Positions 34,543 through 42,162 of a stretch of 64,000 nt of DNA are shown here, piece after piece. The notes below the pieces were generated by a model that did no database searches, was not told where the DNA came from, and worked only from the letters and a program-made list of their open reading frames with translations. Every line of letters begins with the position of its first letter. The stretch's first letter is position 1. This stretch comes from Verrucomicrobiota bacterium (GTDB taxonomy: Bacteria; Verrucomicrobiota; Verrucomicrobiia; Opitutales; Opitutaceae): positions 62,001 through 126,000 of the forward strand of contig JAEZGX010000026.1 in assembly GCA_023416735.1 (NCBI GenBank), written 5' to 3'. The translations under genes and the position numbers were made by a program.

Positions 34543-36459
34543 ATGCTACCCCGCCTCCGCTCCACGATCATCGCCGTCTTCCTCGTCGTCGCCGCCGTCT
34601 TCTCCAGCGCGCCACTGAACGCTCGCCTTAACTTCGGCGACACCCACGTGTGGCAACTTCAGGAAATCATCTTCGAATCCTCCCGCGACTACGCCAACCC
34701 CTACGCCGACGTCGATCTCTGGATCGAGCTCGAAGGCCCCAACTTCAAGAAACGCGTTTACGGTTTCTGGGACGGCGGCCGCACCTGGCGCGTCCGTTTC
34801 GTCGCCACCGCGCCCGGCGAATGGAAATGGCGCTCCGGCTCCAACCAGCCCGACGACACCGGCCTCAACAACGGCGGCGGTAAATTCAACGCCTTCGCCT
34901 GGTCCGACGCCGACATCGCCGAAAATCCCAACCGCCGCGGCTTCGTCCGCGTTTCCGAAAACGGTCGCGCCCTCCGTTACGCCGACGGCACGCCGTTCTT
35001 CCTCGTTGGCGACACCTGGCTCGCCGGCTCCACCTGGCGCCTCCCGTTCCGCGGCACCGCGTCCACGCCCGACTACATTCCCGCCCCTGGCATCTCCTGG
35101 GAAGACGCCGTCGCGTGGCGCAAACGCCAGGGCTTCAACTCCGTCTCCTTCGTCGCCGCCTTCCCGAACTGGGCCGCCGACCACCGCGGCGCCACGTTCG
35201 CCAACAAGGACGGCATCTACCTCCGCAACGCTTGGGAAAAATTCGGCCACTGGGCGCCCAACGCCAAAGTCTCCACCGCCGACGGCGCCACCACGACCGC
35301 GAAGGACATGCACGACGAACACGGCAATCGTCCGTTCGAAGTGTTCCACGACCGCGAGGGGCTCGCGAATTTCGACCGCATCGTCCCCGCCTACTTTCAA
35401 TCGCTCGACCGCAAGATGAAGCATCTCTCCGACGAGGGCTTCGTTCCGTTCTTCGAAACCATTCGCCGCGACAACGCCCCGTCCTGGAAAGCCTACTTCG
35501 ACTTCAACCCGTCCTACGCCCGCTTCGTCCAGTATCTGATCGCGCGATACGGGGCCTTCAACCTGATCTTCAGCGGCATCCACCTCGACTGGATCCCGAA
35601 GGACTACTCGCTCACCGCCGACGAGTTCAACGAGGCCCTCACGTATCATCTCAACAAATACGGCCCACTCCCGTTCGGCCAGCCCTACACCGCGCTGATC
35701 GACAGCTCGACGCTCAAGGCTTTCGGCCACGGCGACAAAGCCCCCTGGCTCAACATGCACACCGTCGGTAACAAGCCGCGCAACCACGCCATCTACGCCT
35801 CCCTCGAGGAAATCTTCCGCCTCACCCCCGCCTACCCCGCCGCCAACCTCGAGCCCTACTACACCGGCTGGAATCACATGATGAATCGCCCCGGCGGCGA
35901 AACCCCCGAGGAAAATTCCGACCGCGACAACTATTTCGCCCGCGCCATGATGTATGGTTCGGTTCTCTCCGGCGGACTCGCCGGCCACGTCCACGGCACC
36001 GCCGCCTACGACATCACCACCACCGGCGAACCCGCCGGCTGGCGCCCGCACATCTGGACCGCCCTGCGCTATCAATCCGGCGCGCAGATGCAGCACCTCA
36101 AGACTTTCGTCCTCTCCGAAGGCGACCGCTACCAACAGCTCGAACTCGCCTCGCACGACGTCTCCACCCGCCGTCAAACCAACCCGCTCGACGAGGGTCT
36201 CGACGGCTGGTCGTTCCTGATGCGCACCACCGCGAAAGATTTCGCGCTCGCCTACTTCGAGAACAAGGCCGAGCCGCCGCAGCTGCACGGCTTCACGCCC
36301 AACGCCTCCTACACGTGGACGTGGTTCAATCCCCGCACGGGCGCCTGGCTCCCTGCCCAAAAAATCACCGCCAACAGCGAAGGCATTCTGTCCACGCCGG
36401 CCTTTCCGCGCGACGCGTCCACCACGCTCACCGACTGGTCGGCCAAGATCACCCGCTAG
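34543..36459 (+). CDS. DUF5060/DUF4038 glycoside-hydrolase-like secreted protein
   Basis: 638 residues with a signal peptide (to ~28, PLNARL). An N-terminal DUF5060 beta-sandwich (~30-110: WQLQEIIFES, VYGFWDGGRTWRVRFVATAPGEW) is followed by an (alpha/beta)8-type DUF4038 domain (~145-500: FFLVGDTWLAG, RKRQGFNSVSF, VRYLIARYG-like and YYTGWNHMMNRPGGETPEEN segments). A C-terminal collagen-binding-like beta domain ends the protein (~545-635: TPNASYTWTWFNPRTGAW). Such proteins are polysaccharide hydrolases of unsettled specificity, often rhamnosidase- or endoglucanase-like. Its stop overlaps the convergent thioesterase by four bases. No SusC/D-like partner is adjacent. Confidence 0.88.
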   Translation: MLPRLRSTIIAVFLVVAAVFSSAPLNARLNFGDTHVWQLQEIIFESSRDYANPYADVDLWIELEGPNFKKRVYGFWDGGRTWRVRFVATAPGEWKWRSGSNQPDDTGLNNGGGKFNAFAWSDADIAENPNRRGFVRVSENGRALRYADGTPFFLVGDTWLAGSTWRLPFRGTASTPDYIPAPGISWEDAVAWRKRQGFNSVSFVAAFPNWAADHRGATFANKDGIYLRNAWEKFGHWAPNAKVSTADGATTTAKDMHDEHGNRPFEVFHDREGLANFDRIVPAYFQSLDRKMKHLSDEGFVPFFETIRRDNAPSWKAYFDFNPSYARFVQYLIARYGAFNLIFSGIHLDWIPKDYSLTADEFNEALTYHLNKYGPLPFGQPYTALIDSSTLKAFGHGDKAPWLNMHTVGNKPRNHAIYASLEEIFRLTPAYPAANLEPYYTGWNHMMNRPGGETPEENSDRDNYFARAMMYGSVLSGGLAGHVHGTAAYDITTTGEPAGWRPHIWTALRYQSGAQMQHLKTFVLSEGDRYQQLELASHDVSTRRQTNPLDEGLDGWSFLMRTTAKDFALAYFENKAEPPQLHGFTPNASYTWTWFNPRTGAWLPAQKITANSEGILSTPAFPRDASTTLTDWSAKITR

Positions 36460-37187
36460 CGCACGTTTGCGTCGCCCACCGCAAACACCGAACCGTCCGC
36501 CTGCACCGCAAACCGCCACGCTCCCTCCGGCGTGGCGCTCACCTTCACGTCCACCGCGACGCACCCCGCCGGGATCGCCTTCGCAAACTTCATCCGCATC
36601 TCCGCCGGCCGGAACGGTCCGCCCACGCGCGCCAGCGCCGTCTGCACCAGATCGAGATACGCCGCGTTGTTCATGTGCGCGTTCGCGTCGAAATCCGAAT
36701 ACCGCAACGTCAGCGGCACCACGACTCCGTCTTCCATGGGCTCCAGCTCCCACGCCTCGAGCTTCGGATAAAACACCCCGCCGTCCCGCCGCGGAAATCC
36801 TTCCGCAACCTCGCGCGGCACGCGCACGATCCCATTCGTCTTCGCGCTCACATACACCCAGAGCGATGAAGCTGCGATCGTCTCTTCTCCCACGTGGTCG
36901 AACACCCGAAACTCGCGATAACCTTTGAACCCGCGCACACCGCTCGACCACGTCTCCACGCCCAACACGTCCTCAAATTTCGGATACCGCCGCACCGCCA
37001 CCGCGATCCGGTTCAACACCCACGTCTCTCCTCGTTCGACGCGCGCACGCGTTCCCGTTTCAAACTGGTTCGCATGCAGGATCGCCGCCTCCTGCAGCAG
37101 CTTGAACAGTCGCGGCAGCAACAACCTCTCCTCGCGGTCCACGTCCGCGTAAGTCACCTTCGCTTCGATCGTAAGTTTGTCCGTCAT
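36456..37187 (-). CDS. Acyl-ACP thioesterase (double hotdog)
   Basis: 243 residues from the ATG at 37187; three further in-frame ATGs up to 37250 are possible. The two hotdog halves are visible. The N-terminal one has YADVDREERLLLPRLFKLLQEAA and TWVLNRIAVAVRRYP; the C-terminal one has RYSDFDANAHMNNAAYLDLV, where plant FatA/FatB carry the catalytic Asn/His pair (NAHMNN here). It hydrolyses acyl-ACP to free fatty acid in the cytoplasm. It could also act on acyl-CoA. Convergent with the glycosidase-like gene and divergent from the epimerase. Confidence 0.88.
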   Translation of the reverse strand: MTDKLTIEAKVTYADVDREERLLLPRLFKLLQEAAILHANQFETGTRARVERGETWVLNRIAVAVRRYPKFEDVLGVETWSSGVRGFKGYREFRVFDHVGEETIAASSLWVYVSAKTNGIVRVPREVAEGFPRRDGGVFYPKLEAWELEPMEDGVVVPLTLRYSDFDANAHMNNAAYLDLVQTALARVGGPFRPAEMRMKFAKAIPAGCVAVDVKVSATPEGAWRFAVQADGSVFAVGDANVR

Positions 37188-37273
37188 GGGATGCGCGCGC
37201 AGCGTTTCCGTCATATCCATCGCGTCCGCTTCCCCAATCGCATTCTCCAACTAGTTTCCTCGCTCAACCTCCC

Positions 37274-38290
37274 ATGAAAATCCTCTTCCTCGGCGGCACC
37301 GGTATCATTTCCACCGCCTGCACCCAACTCGCGATCGCCCGCGGCCACGATGTCACGCTCCTCAACCGCTCGACGCGCGCCACCATCCCCGGCGCCCGCC
37401 CGCTCGTCTCCGACATCAACGACCCCGCGCTTTCCGAAAAACTCGCGCGCGAGCACTTCGACGCCGTCGTCGACTTCATCGCCTTCGACCCCGCCGCCAT
37501 CGAACAACGCCTCGCCCTCTTCCGCGGCCGCACCGCCCAATACGTCTTCATCTCCTCCGCCAGCGCCTACCAAAAACCGCTCACGCACTATCTCGTCACC
37601 GAATCCACCCCGCTCGCCAATCCGCTCTGGGACTACTCGCGCCAGAAGATCGCCTGCGAAGAACGTCTCAACCGCGCCTATCGCGATGAAGCCTTTCCCA
37701 TCACCATCGTCCGTCCGTCTCTCACCTACGGCGATCTCGTGATCCCGCTCGCCGTCAACTCCTGGCAACAAAGCTTCACCGCCATCGCCCGCCTCCGCGC
37801 AGGCAAACCGCTTATCGTCCCCGGCGACGGCCTCACCCTCTGGACGATCACGCACAACACCGATTTCGCCAAAGGCCTCGTCGGCCTCCTCGGCCACTCC
37901 GGCGCCATCGGCCACGCCTTCCACATCACCTCCGACGAAGCCCTCACGTGGAACCAAATCTACCAACAAACCGCCGAAGCCGCCGGCGTCCCCAACCCTC
38001 CACTCGTCCACATCGCCTCCGACTTTCTCACGACCTGCCTCCCCGACACCGTCGGATCCCTCCTCGGCGACAAATCCCACTGCGCCCTCTTCGACAACTC
38101 GAAGATCAAACGCTTCGTCCCCGATTTCGTCGCCACGACCCGCTACCGCGATGGCATCGCCCAAACGATCCGCGCCTTCGACGCCGACCCGCGTCGCCAG
38201 ACTGTGGATACCGCCCTCGACGCCCAATGGGATCGCCTCCTCACCGCCTACTCCGCCGCCCTCACCTCCGCCCAGTCCGCCCTCGCCTGA
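37274..38290 (+). CDS. NAD-dependent epimerase/dehydratase-family protein
   Basis: 338 residues of an extended short-chain dehydrogenase. The Rossmann loop is atypical, GGTGIIS (usually GxxGxxG), with acidic/neutral residues after strand 2 (LLNRSTRATIPG). Ser in ISSASAYQ and the YSRQK (YxxxK) pair supply catalytic residues. The C-terminal half (~230-330) carries the substrate region (HITSDEALTWNQIYQQ). It resembles the isoflavone-reductase-like/RNA-binding (CSP41-like) branch of SDRs, so enzymatic activity is not certain. Monocistronic; preceded by CTCAACCTCCC instead of a ribosome site. Confidence 0.85.
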   Translation: MKILFLGGTGIISTACTQLAIARGHDVTLLNRSTRATIPGARPLVSDINDPALSEKLAREHFDAVVDFIAFDPAAIEQRLALFRGRTAQYVFISSASAYQKPLTHYLVTESTPLANPLWDYSRQKIACEERLNRAYRDEAFPITIVRPSLTYGDLVIPLAVNSWQQSFTAIARLRAGKPLIVPGDGLTLWTITHNTDFAKGLVGLLGHSGAIGHAFHITSDEALTWNQIYQQTAEAAGVPNPPLVHIASDFLTTCLPDTVGSLLGDKSHCALFDNSKIKRFVPDFVATTRYRDGIAQTIRAFDADPRRQTVDTALDAQWDRLLTAYSAALTSAQSALA

Positions 38291-38345
38291 CCCCACCCCA
38301 AAGCGCAACACCCCGCCACACACTCAAGCCCTCCGCGCCCGATCC

Positions 38346-38373
38346 ATTTAGTAATACATTATATTACAATACC
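38346..38373. other. AT-rich palindromic island between convergent genes (dif-like candidate)
   Basis: A 28-base AT-rich stretch in very GC-rich surroundings. Its core is GTAATA-CATTA-TATTAC (38351-38367), a perfect 6-bp inverted repeat with a 5-base centre. On the minus strand it ends in CTAAAT, similar to the TTAAAT end of the XerD arm of dif sites, but the XerC arm does not match. It may equally be a terminator-like element or chance. Confidence 0.3.
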
Positions 38374-38375
38374 GC

Positions 38376-39212
38376 TCACGGCCGCGCCGCCACAAACCCC
38401 GCCACCACCCCCGCGCCAAACCCTGCCACGTGCGCCAGCACGTCCACGCGCTGCTCTCCCGCTCCGTAAAGCCCCAGCACCGCCACGCCCGTTGCCAACG
38501 GCAACAACGCCGCCCGCCAACGCCGCCTCCGCTCGCCCCGCATCGCCATGCGCACCGCCCTTCCCACCAACACTCCCAGCGCTGCGAACACCGCGGTCGA
38601 CGCCCCGAGCGAACGATAATCGCTCCCGGCGTGCGCCCACACCACCACCAGATTTCCCGCTACCGCCGCCGTCCCAATCGCCGCCCATCCCCTCGCGATT
38701 CCCATCGTCGTCACCACCGCCGCAAACGCGAACACCCCGCCCACCAGATTCGATGTCAGATGCCCGGCATCTCCGTGCAAGAACAGCGCCGTCACCACCC
38801 GCCACCACTCGCCGCCTTCCCATATCGCACGCGCATCCATCACGCCTCGCTCCGTCCACCATCCCCATTCGGCTTGCGCGCGAAACGACGCAATCGCTGC
38901 CAGCGCCCAACATAGCGGCGTAAATAATTCCAGCTTCCTTCCCCCACCCGCATCGATCCACGGACGCGGCGGCCACCCCGCGCTTTCATCATCGAACTTC
39001 CGCAACTGTTCCACCACCTCGTCCGCCGCCGCGGCATTCACCCACAACCCGAATCGACCGTCCTTCGGTTGCAGCCAATACGCGTGCCCACACGCCAGCA
39101 CGACCAACCCGTGCTGCGATGCGTCCTTGGCATCTGGATACACGCCAACCTCCACCAAATCCCCGGGTTCGCGCTCGCTCGCCAAATCCGTGACTGCCTC
39201 GTCGGTCGCCAT
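38376..39212 (-). CDS. Rhomboid-family intramembrane serine protease
   Basis: 278 residues from the ATG at 39212 (15 codons after an alternative). A soluble N-terminal domain (~1-95) precedes six predicted TM segments. Rhomboid signatures: WRVVTALFLHGDAGHLTSN (His146, His151, Asn155), catalytic Ser205 in GASTAVFAALG (Thr replaces the usual second Gly of GxSG), and His261 in LAHVAGFGAG. It cleaves membrane proteins within the bilayer; the substrate is unknown. The N-terminal region may bind a ligand or partner. Transcribed alone, convergent with the epimerase. Confidence 0.88.
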   Translation of the reverse strand: MATDEAVTDLASEREPGDLVEVGVYPDAKDASQHGLVVLACGHAYWLQPKDGRFGLWVNAAAADEVVEQLRKFDDESAGWPPRPWIDAGGGRKLELFTPLCWALAAIASFRAQAEWGWWTERGVMDARAIWEGGEWWRVVTALFLHGDAGHLTSNLVGGVFAFAAVVTTMGIARGWAAIGTAAVAGNLVVVWAHAGSDYRSLGASTAVFAALGVLVGRAVRMAMRGERRRRWRAALLPLATGVAVLGLYGAGEQRVDVLAHVAGFGAGVVAGFVAARP

Positions 39213-39327
39213 TCGGATCACTAATAAATCATTCCACTCGTTCCCGCCACCGCCCATTCAACGGCTTTAGTAGTTCTGCGCGTGACCCTTCCTTTCTCCA
39301 CGCTATCAACCGTTCTTCCACCCACCC

Positions 39328-40866
39328 ATGCCCGCCCCCCACTCGTCCGAAGACTCGCACCATTCCGTCAAAGAAGCCATCGAACACCCCTCCACCTACG
39401 GCGTGCGTCAGTGGTCCGGTTGGATCATCGGCCCCGCACTGCTGCTGATCACCCTCTTCGTCGATCCGCCTTCAGGTCTCAGCGTCGAAGGTTGGCGCAC
39501 CGCGGGTGCCGCCTCGCTCATGGCCGTGCTTTGGATGACCGAAGCCGTGCCGATCCCCGTCACCGCCCTCCTGCCCCTCGTCCTTTTTCCCGCGCTTCGG
39601 CTCAGCGACATTCGCGAATCCGCCGCCCCTTACGCGAACCCTCTCATCTTTCTTTTCCTCGGCGGCTTCATCATCGCGCTCGCGATGCAGCGCTGGAATC
39701 TCCACCGGCGCGTCGCCATCAATCTTATCGGAGCGATGGGCACCCAACCCGGGCGCATCGTCGCCGGCTTTCTCCTCGCGTCGTCGCTCGTCAGCATGTG
39801 GGTGAGCAACACCGCCACCGCGCTCATGATGCTCCCGATTGCGATGTCCGTCGTTCAACTCATCCCCGAACGGGACCGCCAGTCTCCCGCTCTTCGCGGC
39901 TTCAGCGCCGCGTTGCTCTTGTCCGTCGCCTACGGCTCCACCACCGGCGGCATGGCCACCCTCATCGGCACACCGCCCAACGCTCTGCTCGCCGGATTCC
40001 TCGACAACACCTACGGCTACAAGATCGGCTTCGGCCAGTGGATGCTCCTCGGCGTTCCCGTCATGCTTGTGACACTGCCGATCGTCCATTGGACACTCAC
40101 GCGCTTCGCGTTCCGTCTCGGACGCGCCGAACTGCCCGGCGTCGCCCAACTCATCGCCACCGAGCGTTCGCGACTGGGCCGTTTCAGCCGCGGCGAAACC
40201 TGGGTCGCCATCGTCTTCGCCCTCACCGCGCTCGCTTGGGTTCTGCAACCTCTCATCGCCCGCTCCCTCCCGCTCGTCACCGACACCACCATCGCGATGA
40301 CGGGAGCCATCATCCTCTTTCTCATTCCCACTTCTTTCCGCACCGGCGAATTCGTGATGGATTGGAACTCCACCAAAGGGCTCCCCTGGGACGTCCTTCT
40401 CCTCTTCGGCGGCGGTCTCAGCCTTGCCGGCAACATCGAGCGCCACGGCCTCGCTTCCTATCTCGGCAGCCTCGCCTCTCATCTCGACGGCATGCCCGTC
40501 ATCTTCGCCGTCGCCATCGTCTGCTTCGGCATCCTCCTCCTCACCGAGCTCACAAGCAACACCGCCACCGCCGCCACGTTTCTGCCCATCGCCTCTTCGA
40601 TCGCGATCGGCATGGGCGAAAATCCGCTCCTGTTCGCCATCCCCTGCGCCTTGGCGGCGAACTGCTCCTACATGCTGCCCGTCGGCACCCCGCCCAACGC
40701 CATCGTCTTCGGCAGCGGCTTCATCCGCCTGCCCGACATGGCCAAGGCCGGCATGCTCCTGAACATCGTCCTTGTGCCCGTGATCGTCGGCCTCGTCTGG
40801 CTCATCGGCCGCTTCGTCTTCGACATCGAACTCGGCGCCGTTCCCTCTTGGGCCGCCCAAAGATAA
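39328..40866 (+). CDS. SLC13/DASS-family sodium-coupled anion symporter
   Basis: 512 residues with about 11-12 hydrophobic segments and the duplicated DASS architecture. Each half has an SNT motif that binds Na+ and substrate carboxylate: VSNTATALMMLPI and TSNTATAATFLPI. Each is followed by a helix-breaking GTPPNA loop (LIGTPPNALL, PVGTPPNAIV). The family imports succinate, malate, citrate or sulfate with Na+; the SNT and TP motifs fit dicarboxylates best. A basic/acidic leader of ~30 residues precedes the first TM. It ends in a strong bidirectional hairpin terminator. Confidence 0.93.
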   Translation: MPAPHSSEDSHHSVKEAIEHPSTYGVRQWSGWIIGPALLLITLFVDPPSGLSVEGWRTAGAASLMAVLWMTEAVPIPVTALLPLVLFPALRLSDIRESAAPYANPLIFLFLGGFIIALAMQRWNLHRRVAINLIGAMGTQPGRIVAGFLLASSLVSMWVSNTATALMMLPIAMSVVQLIPERDRQSPALRGFSAALLLSVAYGSTTGGMATLIGTPPNALLAGFLDNTYGYKIGFGQWMLLGVPVMLVTLPIVHWTLTRFAFRLGRAELPGVAQLIATERSRLGRFSRGETWVAIVFALTALAWVLQPLIARSLPLVTDTTIAMTGAIILFLIPTSFRTGEFVMDWNSTKGLPWDVLLLFGGGLSLAGNIERHGLASYLGSLASHLDGMPVIFAVAIVCFGILLLTELTSNTATAATFLPIASSIAIGMGENPLLFAIPCALAANCSYMLPVGTPPNAIVFGSGFIRLPDMAKAGMLLNIVLVPVIVGLVWLIGRFVFDIELGAVPSWAAQR

Positions 40867-40868
40867 GC

Positions 40869-40898
40869 GAGGGCGGCCAAAACAGCCGCCCTCCGTTT
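40869..40898. terminator. Bidirectional hairpin terminator
   Basis: GAGGGCGGC (40869-40877) pairs perfectly with GCCGCCCTC (40885-40893), loop CAAAACA, followed by CGTTT on plus and GCTTATCTTT on minus. It lies between the stops of two convergent genes and may serve both, though the T-runs are weak. Confidence 0.65.
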
Positions 40899-40943
40899 CG
40901 CGCCCGTTCTCGTTTGCGGGCGTCGGTCTGCGCAGGAATTCGC

Positions 40944-41540
40944 TTACAACATCCCCGCGAGTTTCGCGTAGTCGATCGACTCCGCGAACTTCCGCAGATC
41001 CGCATCGCTCGTATCCGACGCTTCGATCTGCACCAGCAGCGCGCCGCCCACCACCACGTTCACCGAGCCGCTGCCGTCCTTGTTCTTGAAAATCGCCTTC
41101 TGGCCTTTGATGCGCTCGAGCTTTCCGCCATCCGCATTCGCGAACATCGGATTCCCCATCATCATCATCACGCCCTGCATGATCGGCGAATCCGTGATGA
41201 ATTTCACCGTCACGCTCGAATCGCCTTTGGTGTAATTGCGCTCCGCCGTTACCCCGCCGCCAAACATCGCAGCTCCCGCCGCCGATGTCGTCGCATCCTC
41301 CGCCTCCCAACCCGACGGCGCATCCGGCAGCAACTCCTTGAACAATTCCCCGCGCTTCTGCCGCACCAGCTGCGCCGCCGCGTCCAACGCCTGCGCCGCC
41401 GTCGCGTAGTCTTTATCCTTATACGCCTTCAACGCCTCCTCCACGGAGTCCGTCACATCGTCGGCGCGCAACGCCGAGCCCATGGACAAAAACGCCGCGA
41501 CACATGCGCCGCAGCCGATCAAACGCAGATAACGATTCAT
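40944..41540 (-). CDS. Exported hypothetical protein
   Basis: 198 residues with a signal peptide (1-26, ending SALRADD). The mature part begins with a short helical TPR-like unit (EEALKAYKDKDYATAAQALDAAAQL). A mixed domain follows with repeated Met (SPIMQGVMMMMGNPMF) and a beta-rich end (KAIFKNKDGSGSVNVVVGGALLVQIE). It looks like an uncharacterised periplasmic protein of verrucomicrobial type; I do not recognise a characterised family. Transcribed alone on minus, upstream of the hairpin terminator. Confidence 0.75.
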   Translation of the reverse strand: MNRYLRLIGCGACVAAFLSMGSALRADDVTDSVEEALKAYKDKDYATAAQALDAAAQLVRQKRGELFKELLPDAPSGWEAEDATTSAAGAAMFGGGVTAERNYTKGDSSVTVKFITDSPIMQGVMMMMGNPMFANADGGKLERIKGQKAIFKNKDGSGSVNVVVGGALLVQIEASDTSDADLRKFAESIDYAKLAGML

Positions 41541-41629
41541 AGGTTTCTATCAGGAGTTCACTGCCACCCGCCAAACGCGACGGGTAAATTACTCGGAGCG
41601 TGACGCTTTGGCGTCGCCCGCCCCTCAGA

Positions 41630-41839
41630 TCACCGCGCCGGCGGCCGCTTGTAAAGCGCCGCATCGATGATCGACCAGAGGTGAATCACCCATCCGAGCA
41701 GGAACCACCACAGCACCGCCGCCAGCACGAACATCAGCAATGCGCGAATCAACTTTCCCTGCAGCAACTGCCCCAAGCCGGGAATGAAAAAACTCGCGAG
41801 CGCAGCGATCACATTTCCCGTCGATCCAGGAGCAGCCAT
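41630..41839 (-). CDS. Small TM2/YqaE-like membrane protein
   Basis: 69 residues from the ATG at 41839 (an extended frame to 41911 starts with a basic, unlikely leader). Two hydrophobic helices (~8-26 and ~34-60) flank the loop PGLGQLLQGK, a signature of TM2-domain or Pmp3-like proteins. The C-terminal tail is short and basic (YKRPPAR). The function of such proteins is unclear; membrane stress is often suggested. Same strand as the preceding exported protein, 89 bases apart. Confidence 0.75.
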   Translation of the reverse strand: MAAPGSTGNVIAALASFFIPGLGQLLQGKLIRALLMFVLAAVLWWFLLGWVIHLWSIIDAALYKRPPAR

Positions 41840-41941
41840 GGGGCGCCAAAAGACACGCGCCCGCGCCACTTGTTGCATTCCGCCACAGCCGCGGCGACGC
41901 GTTTTCCGCAAGCAGCATACCCGTTTTTCACACTCGGTTTA

Positions 41942-41955
41942 CGGGCTTTAGCCCG
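41942..41955. repeat. Short extragenic hairpin CGGGCTTTAGCCCG
   Basis: Perfect 5-bp stem with a TTTA loop, located in the divergent spacer between the small membrane protein and the coiled-coil gene cluster. Such GGGCTTTAGCCC palindromes recur in intergenic DNA of related genomes (from memory). No T-run. Confidence 0.4.
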
Positions 41956-42021
41956 CTCCCTTGGGGGAATTTCCGTATCACCGCCGAACCAATTCCCCGA
42001 TCCTGTGTCCGTGCTCGCCCC

Positions 42022-42162
42022 ATGGCTTCCAGCACCATGCTCACAACTCAACGCATCGGTTCCGCTTCAGTTGTGGAGGAAATCTTCCTCCAATTCCGCT
42101 GGGTTTTCGCCACGCCGCGAGTCCCCCGATTCTCGCTCTCGGCTGGCACCGCCAGTCCGTGA
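42022..42162 (+). CDS. Candidate 46-residue small ORF coupled to the coiled-coil gene
   Basis: An ATG at 42022 opens a 46-codon frame that stops with TGA at 42160-42162, overlapping the GTG start proposed for the next gene (GTGA at 42159-42162). That overlap is the typical signature of translational coupling. The peptide contains a mildly amphipathic stretch (SVVEEIFLQFRWVFATP). A perfect hairpin, GGAGGAA-ATC-TTCCTCC (42075-42091), lies inside it. No similarity is known to me. It could instead be a leader whose translation opens the downstream start, or a chance frame. Confidence 0.4.
   Translation: MASSTMLTTQRIGSASVVEEIFLQFRWVFATPRVPRFSLSAGTASP

Noticed and set aside
34546..36951. 801-codon open frame on the minus strand
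   Set aside because: Gly/Glu/Val-rich shadow of the DUF4038 gene and the thioesterase, both of which have clear motifs in their own frames.
39282..41603. 773-codon plus-strand frame and a 612-codon minus-strand frame over the SLC13 gene
   Set aside because: Both are Arg/His- or Gly/Asp-rich and lack hydrophobic segments, whereas the SLC13 frame has TM helices and SNT motifs.
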